Shown: positions 46,246-57,738, counted from the first letter of the stretch. The stretch: DNA of 64,000 nt from Rheinheimera sp. UJ63 (GCF_021568285.1 NZ_JAKGTQ010000001.1:372001-436000); one strand, 5' to 3'. Made by a program: numbers and translations. The notes: generated by a model not told the origin, from the sequence alone.

Positions 46246-47514
46246 TTAAGCTTTACCCAACGCTTTGGCTCTTAATTTCGCTTTAACCTTACCCGCCGAT
46301 GGCCGTTTAGCGCCATCTTGCCGCCCTTGGCGCTGACCAGGCTTACCCGGTAAATGATCAGCCGGCGGCACAAAACTGGGGTCGTGTTCATAGCCTGGCA
46401 ACACTTTCGCTGGCAGCACTTGTTGTGTCAGTTTTTCAATTTCTTGCAAAGCCCCACGCTCTTCTGGGCCAATCAAGGTAATGGCTTCGCCACTTAAACC
46501 GGCGCGGCCAGTACGCCCGATGCGATGCACATAATCTTCCGCAATTTGTGGTAAATCATAATTCACCACATAAGGTAGCTCGTTAATATCTAAACCGCGC
46601 GCAGCAATATCGGTCGCTACCAGAACACGTACCTTACCTTGCTTAAAATCATCTAAGGCTCGCTGTCTGGCACCTTGCGCTTTATCACCGTGGATAGCCG
46701 CAGTGTTTAAACCGTCTTTTTGTAACTGCTTTGCCAGTCGATCTGCACCATGTTTCGTGCGCACAAAAATCAAAACTTGCTGCCAATTACGCGCACCAAT
46801 CAGGTGTGAAATCATTTCGCGCTTGCGATGCCGATCAACTAAATACACTTGTTGCGCCACCCGATCCGCGGTGGCATTCGCCGTAGCCACTTCAATTTGG
46901 ATGGGATTGTTTAACAGCTCATCTGCCAGCTGTTTAATGTCTTTAGAATAGGTTGCCGAAAATAGCAGGGTTTGTCGTTTAGCCGGTAGCTTAGCCATAA
47001 TGCGTTTGATGTCGACCACAAAGCCCATATCCAACATGCGATCAGCTTCGTCTAACACCAGCACTTCTAGCTCGCTCAGATCGACTGTTTCTTGATGTAA
47101 ATGATCAATCAAACGCCCTGGTGTTGCGACCAGAATATCCAGGCCACGTTCAGCTTCATCATATTGCGGCCGAATCGACACCCCGCCATAGAACACGGCA
47201 CTGCGACAGCTTAAATACCGGCTGTAGGTTTGCACACTTTCGAACACTTGCTGTGCCAATTCACGGGTGGGTGTTAATACCAACACGCGCACTTGCGCGG
47301 GGCGTAAGACCTTAGGTGCATTGAGAAGCTGTTGCAGCAGTGGTAAGGTAAATGCCGCTGTTTTCCCGGTGCCGGTTTGGGCGCCCGCGAGCACATCTTT
47401 ACCTTGTAAAATCGGTGGAATACTTTCTTGCTGTACCGGTGTTGGGCTAGCATAGCCCTGTTCAGCTAAAGCGCGTAAAATAGGCTCAGCCAGAGCCAGA
47501 GATTGAAACACCAT
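46246..47514 (-). CDS. rhlE: DEAD-box RNA helicase RhlE
   Basis: A 422-residue ATP-dependent RNA helicase. Core motifs in order: Q motif (GYASPTPVQ), [24 protein letters not shown] within [17 protein letters not shown], then [14 protein letters not shown] and [11 protein letters not shown] basic tail (residues 380-422, rich in Lys, Arg, Gly and Pro) is typical of RNA contacts. [21 protein letters not shown] is RhlE-like. Read convergently with the GNAT gene, with 20 bases between stops. Confidence 0.93.
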   Translation of the reverse strand: MVFQSLALAEPILRALAEQGYASPTPVQQESIPPILQGKDVLAGAQTGTGKTAAFTLPLLQQLLNAPKVLRPAQVRVLVLTPTRELAQQVFESVQTYSRYLSCRSAVFYGGVSIRPQYDEAERGLDILVATPGRLIDHLHQETVDLSELEVLVLDEADRMLDMGFVVDIKRIMAKLPAKRQTLLFSATYSKDIKQLADELLNNPIQIEVATANATADRVAQQVYLVDRHRKREMISHLIGARNWQQVLIFVRTKHGADRLAKQLQKDGLNTAAIHGDKAQGARQRALDDFKQGKVRVLVATDIAARGLDINELPYVVNYDLPQIAEDYVHRIGRTGRAGLSGEAITLIGPEERGALQEIEKLTQQVLPAKVLPGYEHDPSFVPPADHLPGKPGQRQGRQDGAKRPSAGKVKAKLRAKALGKA

Positions 47515-47569
47515 GTGTAATTCCAGAAATCAAAACAGCTAACATCTAAATGATGTGTGAGTATAGCAG

Positions 47570-47854
47570 ATGAGCGCTTTACAAGATATTGCCACACCCA
47601 GCCCAGCTTGGGTGTTGTATATGGTACGCACTGCGGCTGGACAGCTGTATACGGGTATCACCGTTGATCCGAAGCGACGCCTGCGTCAACACGCCGGTGA
47701 AATTAAAGGGGGCGCCAAAGCGCTGCGCGGTAAAGGCCCCTTAACACTGGTTTATCAACGTTGCTATCCGGATCGCGCCAGTGCCAGTCAGGCAGAATAC
47801 CAGTTAAAACAGCTGAGCAAAGCTGAAAAAGAGCAGTTAATTAGCGAGCAATAA
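47570..47854 (+). CDS. GIY-YIG nuclease domain protein (YhbQ family)
   Basis: A 94-residue single-domain GIY-YIG protein: WVLYMVRTAAGQLYTGITVD (GIY and YIG positions), a conserved Arg in DPKRRLRQH, GGAKALRGKGPLTLVYQ, and Glu in QAEYQLKQLSK. UPF0213/YhbQ proteins have this layout; a role in DNA repair or RNA processing is suspected but not settled. Its TAA overlaps the ATG of the AEC transporter by one base. Confidence 0.9.
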   Translation: MSALQDIATPSPAWVLYMVRTAAGQLYTGITVDPKRRLRQHAGEIKGGAKALRGKGPLTLVYQRCYPDRASASQAEYQLKQLSKAEKEQLISEQ

Positions 47855-48756
47855 TGGATAATTTTTATTTAGTTTTAGCCTATCTGGTCATCGGCTTTTT
47901 ATTACGGCGCCAACCCGCCATGCCGCAAAATAGCGGTATTGTACTGAATATTTACGTGCTGTACGTGGCGTTGCCGGCGTTGATCCTGAAAAATATAAAG
48001 TTATTAGAATTCTCGTTTTCACTGCTCATCCCAGCCATCACGCCCTGGTTGCTTTTACTTGTTGTGGTGGCACTGGTGCTACTGCTCAGTAAATTCTTTA
48101 ACTGGTCGCGTGAAGTGACAGGCGCGTTGTTAATCATTCTGCCGCTGGGTAATACTTCGTTCTTAGGCTTTCCGATGACCGAAGCCTTATTTGGCAGCGT
48201 CGCCATGCCCTATGCGGTGGTCTATGATCAAATTGGCTCTTTTATTGCGCTAGCAACCTATGTCACCATCGTTGCGGCCATCTACAGCCCAACGATGAAC
48301 AAGCCTAACGCGAAAGCCATCATCTGGAAAATCATTAGTTTTCCCTCGTTTATAGCTCTGATGGTAGGGTTACTGATCCGTGATATGACCCTGCCACCAC
48401 TGGCCATTACTTTAGTTGATAATTTGGCCGCGACGCTGGTGCCGGTAGTGATGATAGCGGTAGGTTTTCAGTTGAGTTTTCGTTTTAACAAAGATGAGAT
48501 CGTGCCGTTACTCAGTGCCTTAATGATTAAGTTAGCCGTGATGCCACTGAGCGCATGGTTAATTTGGCGGGCGCTGGGGCAAGAGGGGTTGGCGGTGACC
48601 ATCAGTATTTTTCAAGCGGCAATGCCGCCGATGATCTCGGCCGGTGCTATTGCCATTATGGCCGGTTTAGCGCCTAGGTTGGTAAGTGGCGTTATCGGTT
48701 TTGGTATTCTCTTTGGTCTGGTAAGCTTACCTATAGTCTTTTGGCTATTACAATAA
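47854..48756 (+). CDS. AEC family transporter
   Basis: A 300-residue inner-membrane protein with about ten hydrophobic segments, matching the auxin efflux carrier (AEC) family. Helix-breaking polar residues sit in the middle of segments (NTSFLGFPMTEALFG, AAMPPMISAGAIAIMAG), as in this fold. Bacterial members export or import small organic acids such as malate; the substrate here is unknown. Coupled to the GIY-YIG gene, and followed after 12 bases by an MscS-type channel gene. Confidence 0.88.
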   Translation: MDNFYLVLAYLVIGFLLRRQPAMPQNSGIVLNIYVLYVALPALILKNIKLLEFSFSLLIPAITPWLLLLVVVALVLLLSKFFNWSREVTGALLIILPLGNTSFLGFPMTEALFGSVAMPYAVVYDQIGSFIALATYVTIVAAIYSPTMNKPNAKAIIWKIISFPSFIALMVGLLIRDMTLPPLAITLVDNLAATLVPVVMIAVGFQLSFRFNKDEIVPLLSALMIKLAVMPLSAWLIWRALGQEGLAVTISIFQAAMPPMISAGAIAIMAGLAPRLVSGVIGFGILFGLVSLPIVFWLLQ

Positions 48757-48768
48757 TTCGAGGAAGAC

Positions 48769-50088
48769 ATGGACTGGGAAACGTTATACACACAGGTGCT
48801 GACCATCATTCAGCAAAAAGAAAATTGGTATCAACTCGTTGCACTGACCGTAGCGTTACTCATTGCCTCTTTCAGTAATCAACGCCTACAACGGGCGTTA
48901 GAAAAACATCAATTACAAGGTGCTACGTTTCGGCATCTGGCCATTCGCAGTTTACAGCGTTTACTGTGGCCGTTAATCGCCTTACTGGTGTTAATCCCCA
49001 TTAAAACCGCCTTTGTGCAACAAGAACTGCCGATGGAGTTGTTAGGGTTCGCTACGCCTATCTTGTTGGCCTTAGCCATGATCCGCTTTTGTATTTATCT
49101 GCTACGTAAAGCGTTTTCGGTAAGCCCTTTACTTAAGTCATCCGAAAGCGTGTTATCGGTGCTGATCTGGTTAGCCGTTGTATTACATTTAGTCGGTTGG
49201 TTACCGGCCGTTATCGTTATGCTGGATAGTTTCGCATTGACTGTCGGTGAAAGCCGTATCTCTGTGCTATCGGTAATGAAACTGCTGTTTATGATTGCCT
49301 TAGCCTTTACCTTAGCGCTTTGGCTCTCCACACTAATTACCAATAAACTGGAACGTACACATTCTATTAGCCCGAGTATGCGGGTTGGATTTGCTAAGTT
49401 CACCAAGTTTTTCTTAATTACGGTGGCGTTTTTAGTCGCGTTAAATGCCGTAGGCATTAACCTTAGCTCACTGGCAGTATTTGGTGGTGCTCTGGGTGTT
49501 GGTTTAGGTTTTGGTTTACAGCGGATCGCCTCTAACTTTATTAGCGGCTTTATTCTGGTACTCGACCGTTCTATTAAACCCGGCGATATTATCTCGGTGG
49601 GCGATAAGTTTGGTTGGGTTGAACAACTGAATGCACGCTACTTAGTGGTACGTAACCGTGAAGGGGTAGATACCTTAATCCCGAACGAAAATATGATCAC
49701 GAACGAGGTGATTAACTGGAGTTACGCCGATCCGTTCGTGCGCGTAGTGATTAAAGTGCAAATTAGCTACGACGACGACCCAGAGCAAGCCATGGCTCTT
49801 ATGCTCGAATGCGCCCAAGCCTCCGCTCGGGTATTAACGGAGCCCGCCCCTACTGTCCGTTTAATGGAGTTTGCCGACAGCGGCATTGAACTGCAATTAC
49901 GCGTGTGGATTGGTGATATGGAAAACGGCACCGCTGCGGTGAAATCGGATATTAACGTGGCTATTTGGCGCATCTTTAAAGCCAATAATATTACTATTCC
50001 GTATCCACAGCGTGATTTGCACATTAAAAGCTGGCCGAGTAAACCGCGCTCAGACCATTTGCCCAGTGATATTAGCGATGAGCTATAA
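48769..50088 (+). CDS. MscS-family mechanosensitive channel
   Basis: A 439-residue inner-membrane protein with about five TM helices. The last, pore-lining helix has the Gly/Ala pattern of MscS TM3 (SLAVFGGALGVGLGFGLQRI), followed by NFISGFILVLDRSIKPGD and the cytosolic beta domain (VRNREGVDTLIPNENMI). It is longer than E. coli MscS (286) because of extra N-terminal helices, nearer YbdG/YnaI types. RBS GAGGAAG. Its 3' end overlaps the convergent hydrolase gene by six bases. Confidence 0.92.
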   Translation: MDWETLYTQVLTIIQQKENWYQLVALTVALLIASFSNQRLQRALEKHQLQGATFRHLAIRSLQRLLWPLIALLVLIPIKTAFVQQELPMELLGFATPILLALAMIRFCIYLLRKAFSVSPLLKSSESVLSVLIWLAVVLHLVGWLPAVIVMLDSFALTVGESRISVLSVMKLLFMIALAFTLALWLSTLITNKLERTHSISPSMRVGFAKFTKFFLITVAFLVALNAVGINLSSLAVFGGALGVGLGFGLQRIASNFISGFILVLDRSIKPGDIISVGDKFGWVEQLNARYLVVRNREGVDTLIPNENMITNEVINWSYADPFVRVVIKVQISYDDDPEQAMALMLECAQASARVLTEPAPTVRLMEFADSGIELQLRVWIGDMENGTAAVKSDINVAIWRIFKANNITIPYPQRDLHIKSWPSKPRSDHLPSDISDEL

Positions 50089-51717
50089 CTGCAAGGCCTG
50101 ATAAATCATCGTCATAATACTGCCGTAGCGGCCGGTTTCAAACCGGTCGCCACTAAAGTAATACCCCTCACCGTCAGCCACTATCGGGCTGTGTTTTTTA
50201 TTGGTCAGTAGCACCACCAGCAGATTATGCGCTGGATCGATCACCGTTGCGGTTCCGGTCCAGCCGGTATGGCCGTAGGCATATTGACTGGCATAAGCGC
50301 CAAAATGCCATGCTAAATCGCCCTGAACTGCAGTACGCCAACCCAGCGCATATTGATGATCATAAGGAGAGGCTGCCACAAACTGCTGTATCGTCGCTTG
50401 ATCAAAGAAGCGTTGCCAACCATAGCCACCGCCCTGCAACGCCACTGACATCAACACCGATAAATCTGCCGCAGTGCTAAATAAGCCAGCATGCCCAGCG
50501 ACACCTTGAAAAGAATAAAACGCTTTTTCGTCATGCACTTCGCCCCGCAGCACCCCTTGGCGATTAGCAGGAAAACTGACACGGCCACCTCGGCTATTGC
50601 CTTGTAATTCGGTTGCGGCAATCCGTGTTACTGCCACACCGTGCTGCAACGGATTAAACAAAGTATCAGCCAAACCTAACGGCTGATAAAATTGCTGCCG
50701 AACAAACACATCTAAAGGCTGTGCGCTTATTTTCTCAATCAGCATACCAAGCAACATATAATCGACATCGCTGTACACCGACTGCGCGCCGCGCTCAGTC
50801 GCAAAGGGAACTTGCGTTAAAATTAAGTGCTCGGTGTGCGCTTTGTTTAGCGAATAAAACGCAGCGCCGTGTCGGTTGTCGGGGCGAAAAAAATGCACCT
50901 CAGGCGGATAACCGGCAATATGATACAGCAAATCGCTGACCAAACGCTGCTCACGCCCTTCGCCCTGATAATCGGGTAAATAATGCTGGATGGGTTTAGT
51001 CACATCTAACTTGCCTTGGCTTACCAACTGCATCAAGGCATAGTTAGTGGCATACATTTTAGTATTAGAGGCGATATCAAACAGCGTGTAGTGCTGCATG
51101 GGCTCGGGCTTTGAGACACCACGGCCATCATCGGCATAACGCTGGCTATAACCATAGGCACTGTGTTTAATCACCACGCCATCTTTAACCACCAACAAGA
51201 CGGCCCCCGGAAACCCCTCGGCAATCTCCGTCTCGATTAACTGATCTATCGGCTGAAACGCCAAGGCATATTGCTGTAAATCGGTGCGTAACGTAGGAAA
51301 TGGCAGGCTCAGTTTGACTTCAGCTGAAGCAGGAACGCTGCTGAGATAACGCAGACGGTTTTCACCATTGCGGGTATAACGTGATACATCAATCTTTACC
51401 GGTCGACCATCAGCCGGGCGTTGCACCCGAATAAGTTGTTGATTAACTTGCAACAGCAACTCTGTGGCTTGCTGCAAATCAATCAGTATTTCACCCTGCC
51501 CAGCATAAGCTAAAAAACTGCGGGTGTTATTAAGCTTACTGCGCTCACTGCGCTGCTCTGGCCAGGTAAGTTGTAACTGGCCATGCCCTTCGGCTAAGGC
51601 CAGTTGCTCCGCTGGGGTTAACGGCAGAGGTACGGCAAAACGTGACCAACCAAACAGACTGCATCCTGCCAGCAGGCACAAACTTAAACTTAACAGCAAG
51701 GTGCGCAGTGACAGCAT
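50083..51717 (-). CDS. Class C beta-lactamase-like serine hydrolase, YfeW (PBP4B)-like lipoprotein
   Basis: A 544-residue lipoprotein (lipobox LLAGC, Cys near 19) with a C-terminal serine beta-lactamase/DD-peptidase domain. SxxK is SNTK in FDIASNTKMYATNYALMQL, the YxN-like motif is YSDVDYMLLG, and the third motif is HTGWTG. LLYHIAGYPPEVHF closely resembles E. coli YfeW, a penicillin-binding protein of the D-alanyl-D-alanine carboxypeptidase type. An N-terminal domain of about 170 residues (beta-rich, unknown) precedes it. It starts 24 bases before the tyrS stop region and is read after tyrS. Confidence 0.85.
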   Translation of the reverse strand: MLSLRTLLLSLSLCLLAGCSLFGWSRFAVPLPLTPAEQLALAEGHGQLQLTWPEQRSERSKLNNTRSFLAYAGQGEILIDLQQATELLLQVNQQLIRVQRPADGRPVKIDVSRYTRNGENRLRYLSSVPASAEVKLSLPFPTLRTDLQQYALAFQPIDQLIETEIAEGFPGAVLLVVKDGVVIKHSAYGYSQRYADDGRGVSKPEPMQHYTLFDIASNTKMYATNYALMQLVSQGKLDVTKPIQHYLPDYQGEGREQRLVSDLLYHIAGYPPEVHFFRPDNRHGAAFYSLNKAHTEHLILTQVPFATERGAQSVYSDVDYMLLGMLIEKISAQPLDVFVRQQFYQPLGLADTLFNPLQHGVAVTRIAATELQGNSRGGRVSFPANRQGVLRGEVHDEKAFYSFQGVAGHAGLFSTAADLSVLMSVALQGGGYGWQRFFDQATIQQFVAASPYDHQYALGWRTAVQGDLAWHFGAYASQYAYGHTGWTGTATVIDPAHNLLVVLLTNKKHSPIVADGEGYYFSGDRFETGRYGSIMTMIYQALQL

Positions 51718-51740
51718 AGGTTCAGCCCTTTTCGTTTTAC

Positions 51741-52943
51741 TTACGCTAAGGTGACCTTAGCAAATTTACGTTTACCTACCTGATAAATTTGGCAAGTGCC
51801 TTTGGCAATATCTAACTTAGCATCAGTAACCTTGGTTTCGCCGTCTAACTTCACCGCGCCTTGTTTGATCATGCGCAGCGCTTCAGAGGTACTCTCCACC
51901 AAGCCAGCCGCCTTTAACAGGTTAGCAATGGGCATGCTGGGCTCATCACAGCTTAAGGTGATTTCGGCAATGTCATCTGGCAAGGCATTTTTACTAAAAC
52001 GCTGAATAAAGTCTTGATGGGCCGCTTCAGCCGCCGCAGCGTCGTGAAAACGACTGATTAATTCTTTAGCTAAAGCAATTTTCACATCGCGCGGATTCAA
52101 CCCTGCTGCCACATCGTGTTTCAACTGTGCAATCTCAGTTAGCGGGCGGAAACTCAATAAGTCGTAGTAACGCCACATTAACACGTCAGAGATAGACATG
52201 ACTTTACCAAACATCTCGTTCGGTGCATCGGTAATACCAATGTAATTACCTAAAGATTTAGACATTTTCTGCACACCGTCTAAACCTTCCAGTAAGGGCA
52301 CCATCATGACCGTTTGTGGCCGCATGCCTTCATCTTTTTGCAGCTCACGCCCCATCAACAAGTTAAAGCGTTGATCGGTGCCCCCCATTTCAACATCGGC
52401 TTCTAAGGCAACAGAATCCCAACCCTGTACTAACGGATACAGAAATTCGTGAATAGCGATGGACTGATTGTTAGCAAAACGCTTTTTAAAATCATCACGC
52501 TCTAGCATACGCGCGACGGTTTGGCGTGATCCTAGTTTGATCATGCCGGCAGCGCCTAATTTCTCCATCCACTCAGAATTAAAAGCGACCCGCGTTTTGG
52601 CCGGATCCAGAATTTTAAATACTTGTTCTTTATAGGTTTCAGCGTTAGCCAACACCTCTTCGCGGCTTAAAGGCTTACGCGTGACATTTTTACCACTCGG
52701 ATCGCCAATCATGCCGGTAAAGTCACCAATTAAGAAGATGACTTCATGGCCTAACTGTTGAAAAGTACGCAATTTATTAATCAGTACCGTATGGCCTAAA
52801 TGTAAATCAGGCGCCGTCGGATCGAAGCCCGCCTTGATCTTAAGAGGTTTGCCTTCCTTTAATTTGGCAATTAGCTCTTCTTCAAGCAGAATTTCCTCGC
52901 AACCGCGTTTTAGCTCTGCTAATGCCTGTGCCCAATCGGCCAT
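51741..52943 (-). CDS. tyrS: Tyrosyl-tRNA synthetase
   Basis: A 400-residue class I synthetase. HIGH motif as [16 protein letters not shown] within [14 protein letters not shown], and a C-terminal S4 RNA-binding domain ([25 protein letters not shown]). The N-terminal [11 protein letters not shown] marks the TyrZ-like type rather than E. coli TyrS. It is divergent from the M23 peptidase gene, sharing a 146-base intergenic region. Confidence 0.96.
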   Translation of the reverse strand: MADWAQALAELKRGCEEILLEEELIAKLKEGKPLKIKAGFDPTAPDLHLGHTVLINKLRTFQQLGHEVIFLIGDFTGMIGDPSGKNVTRKPLSREEVLANAETYKEQVFKILDPAKTRVAFNSEWMEKLGAAGMIKLGSRQTVARMLERDDFKKRFANNQSIAIHEFLYPLVQGWDSVALEADVEMGGTDQRFNLLMGRELQKDEGMRPQTVMMVPLLEGLDGVQKMSKSLGNYIGITDAPNEMFGKVMSISDVLMWRYYDLLSFRPLTEIAQLKHDVAAGLNPRDVKIALAKELISRFHDAAAAEAAHQDFIQRFSKNALPDDIAEITLSCDEPSMPIANLLKAAGLVESTSEALRMIKQGAVKLDGETKVTDAKLDIAKGTCQIYQVGKRKFAKVTLA

Positions 52944-53089
52944 TTTTAACTCCTAAGAATAAATATTTTTGCTCAGATAACGGCCATTCTATCGCATGTG
53001 CCGCCGAGGTGAAACGCACAAAAGTCTGGTATCTTCGAAAAAAAACAGATATGCTCGCTTTTTGTGCATTCTGAGATATTGTGGTTATT

Positions 53090-54457
53090 ATGCAGCAATT
53101 AGTCGCTCAAATTCCTTCTCGTCATCGCCTGCTAATTCTGCTGGTTTCTGTTTTTATTGCTATTTTGCTACTTTTACCGTCCGAGCAAGCCTCTGCCTCT
53201 CGCGGTTCCGAACACAGCAGCTTAGCCATCAGCAACACCTACAGTGTTGAACTGAACCTCCCCGCTGAAACCCCCTTAGCGGCTTTACCTGAAGTAAGTG
53301 ATGAGGTGCCGGAATTACCCGAACTAGTTATCGAACAACGGGGTTTACAGTGGACCACGCTCGAAGTGCAAAGTGGCGATATCTTATCTAGCCTGTTTCG
53401 CAAAGCCAATGTTAGCCAGCAAACTATGCTGAGCATTTTAGATTTAGGCAAAACAACACGCACGTTAACTCGGCTTTATCCCGGTGAAAAACTGGAATTT
53501 GGTTTGGATGAGCAAGGCGAATTACAACAATTGCGTTATGCCATTGATCGCCTGACTACCTTACAAATCAACCGCGGCCTTGAGGGCAACTTCACGGTAG
53601 AAGAATTACGTAAGCCCGTAGAACAACGCCAACAATTCACCAGTGCCGAAATTCGCAGTAATTTTTGGAGTGCCGGTTTAGCCGCAGGCTTAACCGATGC
53701 GCAGATTATGCAACTTGCCGGCATTTTTGGCTGGGATATCGATTTTGCGTTAGACATTCGCGCGGGCGATTATTTCTCTGTGCTCTATAATGCCGACTAC
53801 GTTGAAGGTGAATTTCTGGGTAATGGCACCATTTTAGCGGCGCAATTCAGCAATCAGGGCCAGGTGTATCAGGCTATTCGCCATAGCGATGGTAACTACT
53901 ACAAACCCGATGGCATGAGTATGCGCCAGGCTTTTTTGCGCGCGCCGGTTAGCTTTCAATACGTTAGCTCTAACTTTAATCCACGCCGCTTACATCCGGT
54001 GTTAGGCACTGTCCGGGCACATAATGGTACTGATTATGTGGCGCCAGTCGGCACCCCCATTATGGCGGCAGGTGATGGCAAGGTCACAAAATCAGCCTAC
54101 AACAGCTTAAATGGCCACTATGTGTTTATTCAACACGCCAATAACATCGTTACCAAATATCTGCATTTATCGAAACGCTTAGTGAAAACCGGTGAACGTG
54201 TGCGCCAAGGTCAAAGCATTGGTAAATTAGGGGCAACTGGCCGTGTAACTGGCGCGCATTTACATTATGAATTTATGCTCGATGGCGTGCACCGTAATCC
54301 GCGTACTGTGAAATTACCAGAAGCACTGCCACTACAAGGTAAAGACAAGCAACAGTTTATGCTAACCGCCAGTACCGTATTGGCCGAGCTGCAACAACAA
54401 CATCAGCAATACCTAGCGAGCCAAGAGCAACCTGCAGCACCACTGGTCGCTAACTAA
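53090..54457 (+). CDS. mepM: M23 peptidoglycan endopeptidase, MepM-like
   Basis: A 455-residue envelope protein with one N-terminal TM/signal anchor (LLILLVSVFIAILLLL). It has an OapA/LysM-like domain (WTTLEVQSGDILSSLFRKANVS, LYPGEKLEF), a middle domain, and a C-terminal LytM/M23 zinc peptidase with HNGTDYVAPVGTPIMA and HLHYEFML metal ligands. E. coli MepM cuts cross-links during wall growth. The ATG at 53090 is used; a GTG three codons upstream is possible. The order tyrS / mepM back to back is conserved in Gammaproteobacteria (usually with anmK). Confidence 0.9.
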   Translation: MQQLVAQIPSRHRLLILLVSVFIAILLLLPSEQASASRGSEHSSLAISNTYSVELNLPAETPLAALPEVSDEVPELPELVIEQRGLQWTTLEVQSGDILSSLFRKANVSQQTMLSILDLGKTTRTLTRLYPGEKLEFGLDEQGELQQLRYAIDRLTTLQINRGLEGNFTVEELRKPVEQRQQFTSAEIRSNFWSAGLAAGLTDAQIMQLAGIFGWDIDFALDIRAGDYFSVLYNADYVEGEFLGNGTILAAQFSNQGQVYQAIRHSDGNYYKPDGMSMRQAFLRAPVSFQYVSSNFNPRRLHPVLGTVRAHNGTDYVAPVGTPIMAAGDGKVTKSAYNSLNGHYVFIQHANNIVTKYLHLSKRLVKTGERVRQGQSIGKLGATGRVTGAHLHYEFMLDGVHRNPRTVKLPEALPLQGKDKQQFMLTASTVLAELQQQHQQYLASQEQPAAPLVAN

Positions 54458-54467
54458 ACGCATTTAA

Positions 54468-54492
54468 GGTCTCGCTATGTCAAAGCGAGACC
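54468..54492 (+). terminator. Hairpin after the M23 peptidase gene
   Basis: Perfect 9-bp arms GGTCTCGCT and AGCGAGACC with a 7-base loop, eleven bases after the stop, but no clear T run. From here to 54730 I see no gene or other feature. Confidence 0.5.
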
Positions 54493-54734
54493 GCTTTACT
54501 TCTGCACCTGCTGTTTTTCTGCCTCAACACCAATGCGCATTTTAAACAACGTTATGCTGCCATAAACCTTGACGCATGAAATTGTAAATCAAGGCGGTGA
54601 CACACAGGCAGACCAAGCCAGTAATCCAACGTCTATCCGCCTTGAGGCTGCTATCCACTGCGTACTGTGCATAAGGCAGATTTAACAACACCTCTAGCAC
54701 TTTTAGCGAACTTCAGCGTTATCGTCGCCCATAA

Positions 54735-54760
54735 AAAAGCCCTGCAGCTGCAGGGCTTTT
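54735..54760 (-). terminator. Intrinsic terminator of the oadGAB operon
   Basis: Perfect palindrome with arms AAAAGCCCTGCAG and CTGCAGGGCTTTT, followed on the minus strand by further T. It lies 34 bases after the oadB stop. Confidence 0.8.
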
Positions 54761-54794
54761 GGTTATAACCACAAAAATCTTAACGGCGTAATCA

Positions 54795-55925
54795 TTAGCC
54801 GACTAAGGCTAGCAAGATACCGGCAGCCACAGCTGAGCCGATAACACCGGCTACGTTCGGTCCCATCGCATGCATTAACAAGAAGTTATGTGGATCAGCT
54901 TCTAAACCCACTTTGTTCGATACCCGTGCGGCCATCGGTACCGCGGATACCCCAGCAGAGCCAATCAACGGGTTGATACTTTGCTTTGATACCTTATTCA
55001 TTAACTTCGCCATCAACACACCGGCCGCGGTACCGATAGCAAACGCCACCATACCCAGCATCAGGATGCCCAAGGTTTGCGTCGTTAAGAATTTATCGGC
55101 ACTTAAACGTGAACCGACCGCTAGGCCTAAAAAGATGGTAACGATGTTAATTAACTCGTTTTGTGCGGTTTTACTTAAACGGTCGACCACACCACACTCT
55201 TTCATTAAGTTACCTAAACAAAACATACCAATTAACGGCGTGGCGGTAGGCAATAACAAAATAGTGAGCACTAACAACAGTAAAGGAAAGACGATCTTTT
55301 CGCGCTTAGACACCACACGCAGTTGTGTCATTTGGATCTTCCGCTCTGCTGGTGTGGTTAATGCTCGCATAATAGGAGGCTGGATCAGCGGCACCAGCGC
55401 CATATAAGAGTATGCGGCTACCGCAATAGCGCCAAGCAAATCAGGCGCTAAGCGCGATGCTAAAAAGATCGCCGTTGGACCATCAGCGCCACCAATAATG
55501 GCAATCGCTGAAGCCTCTTTCATGGTAAAACTTAAACCGGGTACCCAGTTCAGTGCGATAGCCCCAAGTAGCGTAGCAAAAATACCAAACTGCGCGGCGG
55601 CCCCTAAAAACAACATCCGCGGATTAGCAATTAAAGCGCTAAAGTCGGTTAAAGCACCCACCCCCAGGAAAATGAGCAACGGGAATAAACCCGAGGTAAT
55701 ACCCATATCATAAAACAGATAGAGTACCCCTCCAGGCTCACCCATACCGGCTAAGGGTACGTTAGTTAAGATTGCGCCAAAGCCAATCGGAACTAACAAC
55801 AAGGGCTCAAAACCTTTGGCGATAGCCAAAAACAGCAGCAGCACCCCAACCAACATCATAATGATTTGGCCAGGGCTAAAGTGCACTAACCCCGTTGAGT
55901 CAATCAGTGTTTGAATAGCTTCCAT
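54795..55925 (-). CDS. oadB: Oxaloacetate decarboxylase Na+ pump, beta subunit
   Basis: A 376-residue inner-membrane protein, the decarboxylase and Na+ channel of the biotin-dependent pump. It has about nine to eleven hydrophobic segments, the conserved [19 protein letters not shown] region with the essential Asp, [13 protein letters not shown], and [18 protein letters not shown] with key Ser/Asn. The C-terminal [18 protein letters not shown] is typical. It is the last gene of oadG-oadA-oadB; 28 bases after oadA. Confidence 0.97.
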   Translation of the reverse strand: MEAIQTLIDSTGLVHFSPGQIIMMLVGVLLLFLAIAKGFEPLLLVPIGFGAILTNVPLAGMGEPGGVLYLFYDMGITSGLFPLLIFLGVGALTDFSALIANPRMLFLGAAAQFGIFATLLGAIALNWVPGLSFTMKEASAIAIIGGADGPTAIFLASRLAPDLLGAIAVAAYSYMALVPLIQPPIMRALTTPAERKIQMTQLRVVSKREKIVFPLLLLVLTILLLPTATPLIGMFCLGNLMKECGVVDRLSKTAQNELINIVTIFLGLAVGSRLSADKFLTTQTLGILMLGMVAFAIGTAAGVLMAKLMNKVSKQSINPLIGSAGVSAVPMAARVSNKVGLEADPHNFLLMHAMGPNVAGVIGSAVAAGILLALVG

Positions 55926-55953
55926 CAGAAATCCTTGTTATCTCAACACTGCA

Positions 55954-57738
55954 TTAATCAAAACTGATTAGCACATCGCCGGTCGTGACAGAGTCACCGG
56001 CCGCAACATGAATTTTCGAGACAGTACCATTGGCCACCGCCCGCACTTCAGTTTCCATCTTCATCGCTTCCATAATGATCACCACATCACCCCGTTGCAC
56101 GCTGGCACCCGGCTTGGTCACGATTTTCCAGATATTACCGGCTAAGGGGGCATTTAACGTTGCACTACCGGTAACCGAGGCGCTACCAGGGATATTTTCA
56201 GATACCACCGGTTTAACGCTGCTTAATTCACCTGTTGGCGCAACATCAACCTCATACACTTTACCGTCTACCCGCACGCTATAGCTCGCTGGGCCGGTGT
56301 TAGCCTGTGGTTGACGCTCTGCCACTTTGGGTTTTGCTGAAGAAGAAGGCATAACCGGTGCAGGCTCAAACGCCGCCGGATTGTTACGATTTTTTAGGAA
56401 CTTCAAGCCCACTTGTGGGAATAAGGCGTAAGTTAATACGTCATCAACAGTATCAGTGGCTAAATCGATGTTTTCGGTTTTCGCGAGTTCGGTGAGTTCT
56501 GCGGTGAGTTTCTCTAACTCTGGCGTTAATACATCCGCAGGGCGGCAAGTAATGGCTTTGCCACCGGCCAAGACCTTTTCTTGTAATTCCGCATTAACCG
56601 GCGCCGGTGTGGCACCGTATTCGCCTTTTAACACACCCGCCGTTTCTTTGGTGATGGTTTTATAGCGCTCGCCCGTTAAGACGTTTAATACCGCCTGGGT
56701 ACCCACAATTTGCGATGTCGGTGTGACTAACGGTAAGAAACCCAGATCTTCGCGCACGCGAGGGATTTCTTTCAGTACGTCATCCAATTTCTCGATGGCG
56801 CCTTGTTCTTTTAACTGACTTTCCATATTGGTGAGCATGCCACCGGGCACTTGCGCTAACAAAATACGGGCGTCAACGCCTTTTAATGAGCCTTCAAACT
56901 GGGCATATTTCGTTCGAACATCACGGAAGTAAGCCGCAATTTCTGCCATCAGCTCCATATTCAAGCCGGTATCACGTTCTGTGCCTTCAGTGATTGCAAC
57001 CATTGTTTCCGTTGCAGTGTGACCATAGGTCATACTCATAGAAGAAATGGCGGTATCAAGCATATCAATACCCGCATCAATGGCTTTTTGATACGTAGCG
57101 GTGCTTAAACCGGTGGTGGCATGACATTGCATGGCAATGGGTATTTTTACTTCTTCTTTTAAACGGGTAATTAACTCTTCACAGGTATAAGGTTTAAGTA
57201 AACCGGCCATGTCTTTAATACAAATGGAGTCACAACCCATATCTTCTAACTGCCGCGCCATATTCAACCACATATCAATGGTATGCACTGGGCTGACGGT
57301 ATAAGAAATGGTGCCTTGGGCATGCGCGCCCACCTTGATGGCCGCTTGTACTGCGGTTTGCAAATTACGAATATCGTTCATGGCATCAAAGATGCGGAAT
57401 ACATCTACACCGTTGTCGTGAGCGCGTTCAACAAAGCGCGTGACAACATCATCGGCATAGTGGCGATAACCCAGTAAGTTTTGACCGCGTAACAACATTT
57501 GTTGCTTGGTGTTTGGCATGGCTTTTTTTAATTCGCGAATGCGATGCCAAGGATCTTCACCTAAATAACGTATACAAGAATCGAAGGTGGCCCCACCCCA
57601 AGACTCCATTGACCAGTAACCGACTTTATCTAACTTGCTGGCGATTGGCAGCATATCTTCTAAACGTAAGCGGGTAGCCAACAACGATTGGTGTGCATCG
57701 CGCAACACCAGCTCGGTTAATAACAAAGGCTTCGTCAT
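55954..57738 (-). CDS. oadA: Oxaloacetate decarboxylase Na+ pump, alpha subunit (carboxyltransferase-biotin)
   Basis: A 594-residue cytosolic subunit. The carboxyltransferase domain starts [19 protein letters not shown] (metal Asp) and includes [10 protein letters not shown] with metal His. A Pro/Ala-rich linker (about 455-520) leads to a C-terminal biotinyl domain with EAMKMETEV (biotin Lys near 558). It moves CO2 from oxaloacetate to biotin, and OadB then releases it with Na+ export. Length matches other OadA (about 590). Confidence 0.97.
   Translation of the reverse strand: MTKPLLLTELVLRDAHQSLLATRLRLEDMLPIASKLDKVGYWSMESWGGATFDSCIRYLGEDPWHRIRELKKAMPNTKQQMLLRGQNLLGYRHYADDVVTRFVERAHDNGVDVFRIFDAMNDIRNLQTAVQAAIKVGAHAQGTISYTVSPVHTIDMWLNMARQLEDMGCDSICIKDMAGLLKPYTCEELITRLKEEVKIPIAMQCHATTGLSTATYQKAIDAGIDMLDTAISSMSMTYGHTATETMVAITEGTERDTGLNMELMAEIAAYFRDVRTKYAQFEGSLKGVDARILLAQVPGGMLTNMESQLKEQGAIEKLDDVLKEIPRVREDLGFLPLVTPTSQIVGTQAVLNVLTGERYKTITKETAGVLKGEYGATPAPVNAELQEKVLAGGKAITCRPADVLTPELEKLTAELTELAKTENIDLATDTVDDVLTYALFPQVGLKFLKNRNNPAAFEPAPVMPSSSAKPKVAERQPQANTGPASYSVRVDGKVYEVDVAPTGELSSVKPVVSENIPGSASVTGSATLNAPLAGNIWKIVTKPGASVQRGDVVIIMEAMKMETEVRAVANGTVSKIHVAAGDSVTTGDVLISFD

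Noticed and set aside
54913-55407. 164-codon frame opposite oadB
   Set aside because: It lies antisense within oadB and has no family features.
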